Assembly: GCA_025353305.1 (NCBI GenBank)
Contig: JANXQX010000091.1
Location: forward strand, 1 to 28,108
Direction: 5' to 3'
DNA from: Holophagaceae bacterium
Lineage (GTDB): Bacteria; Acidobacteriota; Holophagae; Holophagales; Holophagaceae
DNA length: 28,108 nt
Part shown: piece by piece, positions 1-7,492 of the stretch
Layout of the letters: each line of letters starts with the position of its first letter
How positions within the stretch are numbered: position 1 is the stretch's first letter
Notes under the pieces: model-generated
Seen by the model: the letters and a program-made list of their open reading frames with translations, nothing else
What the model was told of the DNA's origin: nothing
Databases searched by the model: none
Made by a program: the position numbers and the translations under genes

Positions 1-387
1 CGACAAAGAGGCCAGACCCAGTTTTTCGACGGCGATGGGCGAGGCCTTGGGCACCCACAGCACCACGCGGCCGACGCCGTAGACAAAGAGCGAATCCTTT
101 ACACCCAGGCCCCGTTCCACCAGGTCCTTGGGGTAATTGACATCTGCTGATAGGAATAGGTCGAAGGGCGCCTTGTTCATCAATTGGGAATGAAAATTCC
201 CGGAGGATCCATAGGTGACCGCAATTTTGCCCGGATGCTCCCGCTGGAAGGCGGTGCTGGCTTCTTCCAGCGCCCAGCGCAGATCCGAGGCAGCCGCGAT
301 GCGGAGGCCTTGGGCTTTGAGCAAAAAGCTGGAGCTGCCGCACAGGACGATGAGTCCCAGAGCAAGGGAGCGGAGCCAGATGCGCAT
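1..387 (-). CDS. modA: Molybdate ABC transporter substrate-binding protein, 3' part cut off by window edge
   Basis: The reading frame is open from an ATG at 387 to the left edge, giving the first 129 residues. Residues 1-26 form a Sec-type signal peptide (Arg near the start, hydrophobic LALGLIVL core). A Cys follows the core, but Leu sits just before it, so a lipobox is unlikely. The mature part shows the ModA pattern: AAASDL near the start, then YGSSGNF, then an APFDLFLSAD-type segment, which in the family line the oxyanion pocket. ModA binds molybdate or tungstate in the periplasm and passes it to ModBC. The permease and ATPase are not visible and may lie beyond the edge. It diverges from the M2 peptidase gene across about 143 bp, in which I see no convincing promoter or ModE site. 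An in-frame GTG lies upstream, so the start is not certain. Confidence 0.8.
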   Translation of the reverse strand, partial: MRIWLRSLALGLIVLCGSSSFLLKAQGLRIAAASDLRWALEEASTAFQREHPGKIAVTYGSSGNFHSQLMNKAPFDLFLSADVNYPKDLVERGLGVKDSLFVYGVGRVVLWVPKASPIAVEKLGLASLS

Positions 388-530
388 GATCCTAGAATTC
401 TGCGCGATCCTGCGCACGGTGGCGAATCTCAACTGGTACCCCGTCGGACTGTTGGTCCGTTCACCATACCCGGCACCGCTAGGAGGCGCTCCCGCATCGC
501 GGCACAATAGGGCTTCCTTTTGGAGTGTCC

Positions 531-2360
531 ATGCGCCTGCTGCCCGCCCTCATTCTCGGCCTGCCCTTTGTGCTTCCGCTCACCTCCCAAATCGAGCCAA
601 CCCCAAAAAACAAGGCGATGGTCCCCGTTGCGAGCCCCATCAAATCACTGATGCAGCAGCGGGCCGATCGTTTCCTGAGTCTTGTGAACGAGGGCTACAG
701 GGCTCTCTACACCGTTCAAAGCGAGGCCCAGTGGGCCGCCAGCACGGATGTCTCCCCGGTGCACGATGCCGGGGCTGAAACCGCAGGCAAGGCCTTCGCG
801 GCCTTCACCGGGAATCCTGCGGTGATCGCAGAAGCCAAAGAGCTGCTCGCCCACAAGCGCGAGCTGGATGCCCTCACCGTGCGCGAACTGGACCGTGTGC
901 TGCTGAACGCCGCCGAAGGCCCCATGACCAATCCCAAGCTGGTGGCGGACCGCATCGCGGCGGAAACCGCGCAGGCCAGCACCATGAACGGCTTCCAGTT
1001 CAAGCTGGGGGGCAAGAACGTCACCGCCAACGCGATCGACGACGTGCTCATCAAGAGCAAGGATCTGGAAGCCCGGAAGCAGGCCTGGGAGGCCAGCAAG
1101 GAGATCGGCGTTCCCTTGAAGCCAGGCCTAGTGAAGCTTCGCGACCTGCGCAACGGCGTGGCCAAGGAACTGGGCTATAGCGATTACTTCAGCCTGCAAG
1201 TCGCCAAGTACGGCATGACCACGAATGAAATGCTCAAGCTCTGCCGCAGCAGCCGGAAAGAGCTCATGCCGCTCTATCTCCAGCTGCACACCTGGGTGAA
1301 GTATGAGATGGCCAAAAAGTATGGCCAGCCCGTGCCCAAAGCCATTCCGGCCCACTGGATCAATAACCGCTGGAGCCAGGAGTGGACCGGGTTCGTCGAT
1401 GCCGTGGACTTCGATCCATTCTTTGTCGGCCGTAAGCCTGAATGGATCACCCACACCGCCGAAGACTTCTATGTCGGTTTGGGCTTCACGCCTCTTCCGA
1501 AAACTTTCTGGGAGAGGTCGGACCTTTACCCTGTGAAGGCCGGCGACCCGCGCAAAAAGAACCAGCACGCGAGCTGCTGGCACCTGGACCTGGAAAACGA
1601 TATCCGCAGTCTGCAGAGCATCGAACCCAACTTCGAGTGGTTCCAGACCGCCCACCACGAACTGGGACATGGCTACTACTTCGTGAGTTACACCAACCCG
1701 AACGTGCCGCCCCTGCTGCGGGATGGTGCGGCGCCTTTCTTCCACGAGGGCATTGGCGAGCTCATCTCGTTCGCCGCGCGGCAGGTGCCCTACATGAAGG
1801 AAACCGGTGTGCTTCCCAAGAATTACAAATCAGACGAAATGAAAATCCTCCTGAATGACGCTCTGGAAACAGCCATCCCCTTTATGTTCTGGGCCTGTGG
1901 CACTATGCCCGAATGGGAAGCCGAGTTCTACGCCAAGGGCATGCCTGAAGACAAGATGAACGCGGAGTGGTGGCGGCTGGTGGCTGAGCTTCAGGGCGTG
2001 AAACCACCCAGCCCTAGGGGTGAGGAATGGTGCGACGCCGCCACCAAGACCCACATCAACGACAATCCTGCCTACTACTACAGTTACGGTCTGGCCACGG
2101 TCTTCAAATTCCAGATGCACGACCACATCGCGCGGAAGATTCTCCACCAGGACCCACGAAGCTGCAACTACTCCGGACGCAAGGATGTGGGCGCCTTCCT
2201 GAAGAGCATCCTCGAAAAAGGCGCCACCGAGGATTGGCGCAAGGTGTTGAAAGAGGCCACCGGGGAGAATTTGAGCACTAGAGCCATGGTGGAATACTTC
2301 AAGCCGCTTCAGCTCTGGCTCGAAGAACAGAACAAGGGCCGTCAGGTAGGGTGGAACTAA
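531..2360 (+). CDS. M2-family peptidyl-dipeptidase (ACE-like zinc carboxydipeptidase)
   Basis: This encodes about 609 residues with an N-terminal Sec signal (hydrophobic LLPALILGLPFVLPL), so the enzyme is probably exported. The zinc site is clear: HHELGH, with HExxH at residues 376-380, followed about 26 residues later by FHEGIGE, whose Glu (about 406) matches the third zinc ligand of angiotensin-converting-enzyme-type M2 peptidases. The family removes dipeptides from peptide C termini; in bacteria the role is usually peptide nutrition. I chose ATG 531 over the in-frame GTG at 525 because GGAG at 522-525 is a Shine-Dalgarno with a 5-base gap to 531. The gene converges on the cardiolipin-synthase-like gene with only 3 bp between stop codons and no visible terminator. 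Family assignment is confident; substrate is unknown. Confidence 0.9.
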   Translation: MRLLPALILGLPFVLPLTSQIEPTPKNKAMVPVASPIKSLMQQRADRFLSLVNEGYRALYTVQSEAQWAASTDVSPVHDAGAETAGKAFAAFTGNPAVIAEAKELLAHKRELDALTVRELDRVLLNAAEGPMTNPKLVADRIAAETAQASTMNGFQFKLGGKNVTANAIDDVLIKSKDLEARKQAWEASKEIGVPLKPGLVKLRDLRNGVAKELGYSDYFSLQVAKYGMTTNEMLKLCRSSRKELMPLYLQLHTWVKYEMAKKYGQPVPKAIPAHWINNRWSQEWTGFVDAVDFDPFFVGRKPEWITHTAEDFYVGLGFTPLPKTFWERSDLYPVKAGDPRKKNQHASCWHLDLENDIRSLQSIEPNFEWFQTAHHELGHGYYFVSYTNPNVPPLLRDGAAPFFHEGIGELISFAARQVPYMKETGVLPKNYKSDEMKILLNDALETAIPFMFWACGTMPEWEAEFYAKGMPEDKMNAEWWRLVAELQGVKPPSPRGEEWCDAATKTHINDNPAYYYSYGLATVFKFQMHDHIARKILHQDPRSCNYSGRKDVGAFLKSILEKGATEDWRKVLKEATGENLSTRAMVEYFKPLQLWLEEQNKGRQVGWN

Positions 2361-2363
2361 TGT

Positions 2364-3554
2364 CTATAGCAGCCATCTGAATTGATAGGCGAACCGTTCA
2401 TACGCGCGGCGCCACCGCGGGCGCTGCGTCCATGTCTGGGCCTGGATCTCCACACTTCCGGTCCGGTGGTTTTCGAAGAGGCGCCGTAATTCTGCGGCCA
2501 CGCTGGGATCCTGGATGGCGAGGTTCAATTCCAGGTTCAGGCGGAAGCTCCGGGGATCCAGGTTGCCGCTGCCGATCAGGGCCAGGCCGGCATCGAATAC
2601 AGCGGCTTTAGAGTGGAGCATCCGGCCCTGGCGCTCGAAAATGCGCACACCGGATTCCAACAGTTTTTTGTAGGAGGCGCGACCCGCGGCCTGCACGAAT
2701 CCGTTATCACTATGGCCCGGCACCAGGATTTTGACGGCTACGCCCCGTTTAGCGGCGCGACAGAGCAGCCTACTCAGTCTCACGCCTGGCACGAAGTAGG
2801 CGTTGGCAATGAGGAGCTCTTCCCGCACCTGCGAGATCAGGAGCCGCAAATGCTGACGGATCACACCGGCGCCTCTGCGCCCCGCGCTGGTGACCAACTG
2901 CACGGTGACCGGCTCGATCCAGGGACCCGGCCAGATCACCGCGTCTGCCCCCGATGACAAGTCGAAAGCTCTGCCGCCGGCGCGCCGCCACACCTTGTCG
3001 AAATCCTCCCCCAAATCCTTCGCGATGGGGCCGCGAAGCACCACGCCCGCGTCCAGAAACGCATCGGGATTTGCGTGCTCGTCATAATCCAGACTCCAAT
3101 TGCCGCTCCCCACGATGGCCTCTTGCCCATCGCTGATCAGGAGTTTGCGATGGTTCCGCCGGTTCATGATCCGGAAGCGGCGCCATGGCGCCACCGGGTG
3201 GAAATGAAGCAAGGGAATGTCGGCCCCATCAAGGGTCGACAAAAGCGTGGCGCTCCCCAGGGTGCCAAGATCATCCACGATCCCGCGCACATCTACGCCC
3301 CTGCTTTTTGCATCCACGAGCAGCGCGGCGATTTCCCGGCCCACTGCGTCATCCGCCCAGATGTACATTTCAAAATAGATGGAATGTCGGGCGCCGCGGA
3401 TGAGTGCCTTGGTGGCAGCCAGAATGGCGTTGCCGCTGCCCAGCAGGCTTACCGCGTTCTCATCCCGCATTGGAAGCCCGAGCCTATGCCCAGAGCGCAT
3501 CAACAGGCGGCGCCACAAGGTCTGGACGGGATCAAGGAATGGCAAACGGGACAC
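2364..3554 (-). CDS. Cardiolipin synthase-like phospholipase D protein (ClsB type)
   Basis: This is a 396-residue protein with two HxKxxxxD motifs that mark the phospholipase D fold: NHRKLLISD (His about 135, Lys 137) and LHSKAAVFD (His about 314, Lys 316), each followed by a GSGN stretch. In cardiolipin synthases the two motifs form one active site that joins phosphatidyl groups through a phospho-histidine intermediate. There is no N-terminal transmembrane pair as in ClsA; the size and soluble start resemble ClsB/YbhO. The C terminus is rich in Arg and aromatic residues and could lie on the membrane. The GTG start at 3554 has no good ribosome site; an ATG at 3500 is an alternative. A different phosphodiester substrate cannot be excluded. 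Confidence 0.85.
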   Translation of the reverse strand: MSRLPFLDPVQTLWRRLLMRSGHRLGLPMRDENAVSLLGSGNAILAATKALIRGARHSIYFEMYIWADDAVGREIAALLVDAKSRGVDVRGIVDDLGTLGSATLLSTLDGADIPLLHFHPVAPWRRFRIMNRRNHRKLLISDGQEAIVGSGNWSLDYDEHANPDAFLDAGVVLRGPIAKDLGEDFDKVWRRAGGRAFDLSSGADAVIWPGPWIEPVTVQLVTSAGRRGAGVIRQHLRLLISQVREELLIANAYFVPGVRLSRLLCRAAKRGVAVKILVPGHSDNGFVQAAGRASYKKLLESGVRIFERQGRMLHSKAAVFDAGLALIGSGNLDPRSFRLNLELNLAIQDPSVAAELRRLFENHRTGSVEIQAQTWTQRPRWRRAYERFAYQFRWLL

Positions 3555-3597
3555 ACAACCATCATCTGCGACAATGACCCTTTACGGAGCTCCCGAA

Positions 3598-4044
3598 ATG
3601 ACCCACCAGTACCCGTTGACGCTTTCCTGGTCCGGCAACACCCTTGCGGATCCCTACAATCGAGATGCGGTCGCCGACGCCGAGGACAAGCTTTCCCTCC
3701 CGGTGAGCAGCGCGGCGGAATTCGGAGGGAGCGTGCAGCGCTGGAACCCCGAGGACCTCCTGGGCGCAGCGCTATCCACATGCCACATGCTCACCTTCCT
3801 GGCGCTTTGTGCGAAGACGAAGATCGAGGTCAATGGCTATGAGGATCAAGCCGTGTCCGTGGTAGACACGGTCGAAAAAGTCACCAGCGTGACCGAGATC
3901 CACTTGAATCCCACCATCCGGGTGGCACGCGGCACCAACGTGGAAAAGGTGGTCGAGCTCTTCGGAAAGGCCCATAAATACTGCTTTGTGGCCAACAGCC
4001 TCAAAACGAAGGTGCTGATGCGGCCCACTGTCATTGAAGGCTGA
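3598..4044 (+). CDS. OsmC/Ohr-family peroxide-defence protein
   Basis: This encodes 148 residues. It has the OsmC layout: a beta-rich N-terminal half, then a helix carrying LSTCHMLTFLALC, and a C-terminal segment with KYCFVANSL. Cys62 and Cys129 are 67 residues apart, matching the two reactive cysteines of OsmC-type thiol peroxidases, which reduce organic hydroperoxides. A third Cys at 71 lies on the same helix. The start at 3598 is supported by GGAG at 3586-3589 with an 8-base gap; the in-frame ATG at 3574 lies upstream of that site. The gene diverges from the cardiolipin-synthase-like gene. A hairpin at 4084-4100 follows it. Whether it is OsmC, Ohr or the YhfA branch cannot be settled by eye. 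Confidence 0.85.
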   Translation: MTHQYPLTLSWSGNTLADPYNRDAVADAEDKLSLPVSSAAEFGGSVQRWNPEDLLGAALSTCHMLTFLALCAKTKIEVNGYEDQAVSVVDTVEKVTSVTEIHLNPTIRVARGTNVEKVVELFGKAHKYCFVANSLKTKVLMRPTVIEG

Positions 4045-4083
4045 GCGCCGATCCAGGTGGCCCAGTTGGACGGAACGCTGCTC

Positions 4084-4100
4084 CCCCTTTTTTTAAGGGG
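4084..4100 (+). terminator. Possible hairpin after the OsmC gene
   Basis: CCCCTT (4084-4089) and AAGGGG (4095-4100) can form a 6 bp stem around a TTTTT loop, 40 bp past the osmC-like stop codon and 46 bp before the kinase start. No T tract follows on the plus strand, so it is at best a weak terminator. Confidence 0.3.
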
Positions 4101-4145
4101 TTCCCGGCGAGGTGGGGCTAGAGTGGGGGTGGTCCCAAGGCTCCC

Positions 4146-6458
4146 ATGCTTATCCCAGCCCAGCCTCCCGATGAAGTCCGCCGCCTGCAGGCTCTCCGGA
4201 GCATCGCCCTGCTCGACACCGAAGCTGAGGAACGCTTCGACCGCATCACGCGAACCGCGGTCCGCTTGTTCGGCGTGCCCATCGCCCTGGTGTCCCTGGT
4301 GGACGCTTGCCGTCAATGGTTCAAATCCAAGCAGGGACTGGAGGTCACTGAAACCGGCCGCGACATTTCCTTCTGCGGCCACGCCATCCTGGGTACCAGT
4401 GCGATGGTGGTCCCGGACGCATTGGAGGATCCCCGCTTTGCCGACAATCCCCTGGTAACAGGACCCCCACATATCCGCTTCTACGCAGGGTTTCCGCTGG
4501 GGGGTCCGGGCGACCAGAAACTCGGAACCCTCTGCCTGATCTCGCCAGAGCCCCGGAATTTCAGTGAAGACGAGCAACGGCAGTTGCAGGATCTGGCGGC
4601 CTGGGCCGAGCGAGAGCTGAACCAGGTCCCCATCGCCCATGCCCTCGAGGAACTTCGCCAAATTGAAGCGCGGTACCACCTGGTCACCGACTCCAGCACC
4701 GATTTCATTGCTTGCTGCGATGAGACGGGACGGTTCCACTTCCTCACCTCGGCCTTCCAGAGGGAGCTCGGCTACCCGCTGGAAGAGGCCCTCGGCCGCC
4801 TCGCCACGGACTTCGTGCACCCCCAGGACCGGGGTGGTCTGGCGCACTTCTTCAAGGCTCTCGTTGAAGGGAAGGACTCGGGCCTTTTCGCTTACCGGGC
4901 CCTTCACAAGGACGGTCACGAAGTTTGGCTGGAGAGTCGCGGCACCGCCATCAGGAACGCACAGGGCGACTTTGTCGACACGGTCATCAACACCCGCAAT
5001 GTCAGCGAACGCATTGCCGCAGAGCGCATGAAACAGGAATTCGTCTCCATGGTCAGCCACGAGCTGCGCACGCCCTTGACCTCCATCCGCGGCTCGCTGG
5101 GGCTTCTGGGCGGCAAGGCCATGGGCGAACTCCCACACCGGGCGGCGGAACTGGTGGCCATCGCCCAGAGCAATACGGAGCGGCTGGTGCGGCTGGTGAA
5201 CGACATCCTGGACCTGGACAAGGTGGAGAGCGGCAAGATGAGCTTCAATCTCCAGCCATGCGAACTGGGCATCTCGGTGCTCCAGGCCGTCGATTCGGTG
5301 CACGGGTATGTGCAGTCCATGGGCATCGGGGTAAGAGTGGGCTCACTGCCGCCGGATGCCTGGGTCCTGGGGGATCCGGACCGGGTCGTGCAGGTCCTTG
5401 TGAATCTCTTGGCTAACGCCATCAAGTTTTCGCCCAAGGACGCGCCGGTGGATCTGCGCGTCGAAGCCAGTGACCACGCTTGGCGCGTGGAGGTGGAGAA
5501 TAAGGGTCCCGGTATCCCCAAAGCCTTCCAGGGCAGCATTTTCCAGAAATTCGCCCAGGCGGAACCCCTCGACACGCGACAGAAGGGGGGCACCGGCTTG
5601 GGCCTCAACATCGCCCGGGCGCTGGTGGAGGGCATGGGCGGCCACATCGGTTTCACGTCGGTGCCTGGATCGACGATCTTCCACGTGGACTTCCCCGAAG
5701 CCCAGCCCGACGCAGCCCCGGTCCCGTCGGTGAAACCCCTGATCCTGGTGGTGGAGGACGATCCGCTCACCACGAGACTGCTGGAAGCGGTCTTGGTGAA
5801 GGAGGGTTTCGAAGTGCACCGGGCGGCCACGGCCGCAGAGGCCAGAGGGCTCCTTGACCAGCACACCTATCACGCCATGACCCTGGACCTGCTGCTGCCG
5901 GATCAGCACGGCCTGAAACTGTTGGAGGAACTGCGCCAACGTCCGGATACCCAGAACCTGCCGGTGCTGGTGGCTTCGTCCGCGGCCGATGCGGGCAAGG
6001 AGAGCCCCGGTGTTCCCGCTCTCCACGTCCTGGAATGGATGCAGAAGCCATTGGACCCCTTCCGGGTGGCCCAGGCTCTTGCCGCCCTGGGGACCACCCA
6101 CTCGCGACCTACCGTGCTCCACGTCGAGGATGACCTCGATGTCCACCGGGTGCTTTATGCAGTGCTCGAAGGCAGCACGAACCTGCTCCACGCGCCCACC
6201 CTCTTTGCGGCCCGCAAGATCCTGCTGTCCACCCCCGTGGACTTGGTGATCCTCGACAGCCATCTGCCGGATGGGCGGGGGGCCGACCTCATCCCCGATG
6301 TCCACGCAGCCGGCGGACCCACCCTGCCGATCCTCTTCTTCTCGGGCGAGGAGGGCGAATCCGCGCTGGCCGACGAGGTCTCCCGCACCCTCCTCAAGTC
6401 CAATGCGAGCAATCTCGATATCCAGCGGGTGGTCCAGTCTCTGCTCCGGGAGCACTGA
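4146..6458 (+). CDS. Hybrid sensor histidine kinase: GAF-PAS-HisKA-HATPase with two receiver domains
   Basis: This 770-residue protein has no transmembrane segment, so it should sense a cytoplasmic signal. In order: a GAF domain (about 20-160), a PAS domain (about 170-290), a HisKA dimerisation helix with SHELRTPL (His305), an ATPase domain with N box near Asn424, a GPGIP box and a GTGLGL box, then receiver 1 (about 532-645, phospho-Asp581, conserved Lys in MQKPLD) and receiver 2 (about 653-765, Asp704, Lys in TLLKS). Both receivers keep the acidic EDD cluster. Phosphate probably passes from His305 to one or both Asp residues and on to a partner. The stand-alone receiver 9 bp downstream is the obvious candidate. 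AAGG lies 5 bases before the ATG. The signal and output are unknown. Confidence 0.92.
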   Translation: MLIPAQPPDEVRRLQALRSIALLDTEAEERFDRITRTAVRLFGVPIALVSLVDACRQWFKSKQGLEVTETGRDISFCGHAILGTSAMVVPDALEDPRFADNPLVTGPPHIRFYAGFPLGGPGDQKLGTLCLISPEPRNFSEDEQRQLQDLAAWAERELNQVPIAHALEELRQIEARYHLVTDSSTDFIACCDETGRFHFLTSAFQRELGYPLEEALGRLATDFVHPQDRGGLAHFFKALVEGKDSGLFAYRALHKDGHEVWLESRGTAIRNAQGDFVDTVINTRNVSERIAAERMKQEFVSMVSHELRTPLTSIRGSLGLLGGKAMGELPHRAAELVAIAQSNTERLVRLVNDILDLDKVESGKMSFNLQPCELGISVLQAVDSVHGYVQSMGIGVRVGSLPPDAWVLGDPDRVVQVLVNLLANAIKFSPKDAPVDLRVEASDHAWRVEVENKGPGIPKAFQGSIFQKFAQAEPLDTRQKGGTGLGLNIARALVEGMGGHIGFTSVPGSTIFHVDFPEAQPDAAPVPSVKPLILVVEDDPLTTRLLEAVLVKEGFEVHRAATAAEARGLLDQHTYHAMTLDLLLPDQHGLKLLEELRQRPDTQNLPVLVASSAADAGKESPGVPALHVLEWMQKPLDPFRVAQALAALGTTHSRPTVLHVEDDLDVHRVLYAVLEGSTNLLHAPTLFAARKILLSTPVDLVILDSHLPDGRGADLIPDVHAAGGPTLPILFFSGEEGESALADEVSRTLLKSNASNLDIQRVVQSLLREH

Positions 6459-6467
6459 AGGGGTTCG

Positions 6468-6848
6468 ATGGGCGGATTGCAGCGGGTTTTCATGGTGGAT
6501 GACGACGCGGACATCCGAACCGTGGTTGAGCTCAGCCTCTCGGTGGTTGGCGGCTTCACGGTCGAAGTGTGCGGCTCGGGCGCAGAGGCTCTGGAGAAGG
6601 CCCCGGTCTTCGGCCCGGACCTGATCCTGCTGGACGTGATGATGCCGGGGATGGATGGCCCCACTACCCTGAAGCGACTCCACGAGATTCCTGCCCTGGC
6701 CCATACGCCCGTGATTTTCATGACCGCAAAGGTGCAGCCGCAGGAGGTGGCCGAACTCCAAGCCCTCGGCGCCCTCGACGTGCTCGCCAAGCCCTTCGAC
6801 CCGATGGCTCTGCCGGACTCCCTGCGGCGCATCTGGGATTCCCGCTAA
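6468..6848 (+). CDS. Single-domain response regulator (CheY-like receiver)
   Basis: This encodes 126 residues made of one receiver domain and nothing else. It shows the DDD acidic cluster near residue 10, phospho-acceptor Asp56 in [13 protein letters not shown], a Thr in MTAK and a Lys in AKPFDP. With no output domain, it should work by protein-protein contact or as a phosphate shuttle. It starts 9 bp after the hybrid kinase stop, with AAGGGG just upstream of the ATG, so the two are almost certainly co-transcribed and probably function together. NrdR follows 16 bp downstream and may be read from the same transcript, though its job is unrelated. Confidence 0.9.
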   Translation: MGGLQRVFMVDDDADIRTVVELSLSVVGGFTVEVCGSGAEALEKAPVFGPDLILLDVMMPGMDGPTTLKRLHEIPALAHTPVIFMTAKVQPQEVAELQALGALDVLAKPFDPMALPDSLRRIWDSR

Positions 6849-6864
6849 GTGGGTACCCTTGCTC

Positions 6865-7443
6865 ATGCGTTGTCCCTTTTGCGCACATTCCGAAGACAAG
6901 GTTGTGGATTCCCGCGAGTCCAAAGAGGGTGATGCCATTCGTCGCCGCCGCGAATGCCTGGCTTGCGGCCGCCGTTTCACCAGCTATGAACGGGTCGAGG
7001 AATTCCCGCTTCTGGTGGTGAAGAAAGATGGGCGGCGGGAAGCCTTTGACCGCAACAAATTGCTGCGTGGCCTGAGTATCGCCTGCCAAAAAAGACCGGT
7101 CTCCCTGGAAAAGCTGGAAGAGGCCGCCGGGGATATCCAGGCCCGGCTCCTCGAGCGGCCCGACCGCGAGCTGCCCAGCCGGGAGCTGGGCGAACTGGTG
7201 ATGGACGCCCTCAAGCATCTCGATTCGGTGGCCTACGTGCGTTTTGCCAGTGTCTACCGCGATTTCAAGGACCTGCCGGATTTTGTGCGTGCCCTGGAAG
7301 AAGCCCTGATGCATCGTGATTCCAAGGCTGAAGCCCCTTCGGGCTTGCCTCCAAAACCCCGGCCCACGCCCGTGTCGACGGGCCAGGAATTGCCCCTGTT
7401 TCCCAGCGAAGACACAACCCCAAGACGCACCAAGGCCAAGTGA
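6865..7443 (+). CDS. nrdR: Transcriptional repressor NrdR of ribonucleotide reductase genes
   Basis: The protein begins MRCPFC, the standard NrdR start, so I use ATG 6865 rather than the TTG two codons upstream. The zinc ribbon uses Cys3, Cys6, Cys31 and Cys34 (ECLACGRRF). The following ATP-cone (about 50-140) has VVKKDGRREAFD and the FASVYRDF motif. NrdR senses ATP or dATP through this cone and represses nrd genes at paired NrdR boxes. At 192 residues it is longer than the usual 150-160. The last 45 or so residues are Pro-rich and polar and look like an unstructured tail. No nrd gene or NrdR box is visible nearby. Pairing of nrdR with lon here is by position only. Confidence 0.95.
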   Translation: MRCPFCAHSEDKVVDSRESKEGDAIRRRRECLACGRRFTSYERVEEFPLLVVKKDGRREAFDRNKLLRGLSIACQKRPVSLEKLEEAAGDIQARLLERPDRELPSRELGELVMDALKHLDSVAYVRFASVYRDFKDLPDFVRALEEALMHRDSKAEAPSGLPPKPRPTPVSTGQELPLFPSEDTTPRRTKAK

Positions 7444-7492
7444 CACGGGTAGCCCGGGCAAGGGACCGCTATCCTACTAACCAGAGGTAGTC

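Noticed and set aside
3846..5303. 485-residue minus-strand frame across osmC and the kinase
   Set aside because: Antisense shadow of two well-supported genes, with no recognisable domain and no ribosome site.
5687..5702. Further parS-like match inside the kinase gene
   Set aside because: Only 11 of 14 core positions match and the outer arms are not palindromic. About one such match is expected by chance in the window.
6458..6475. GGTTCGAT resembling a tRNA T-loop
   Set aside because: It is the ribosome site and start of the receiver gene; no acceptor stem, anticodon arm or CCA could be folded around it.
5343..6980. Long minus-strand open frame opposite the kinase and the receiver gene
   Set aside because: It lies antisense to strongly recognised domains in a GC-rich region where antisense frames stay open by chance; its composition (many His, Arg, Gln, Gly) is typical of a shadow and no motif was recognised.
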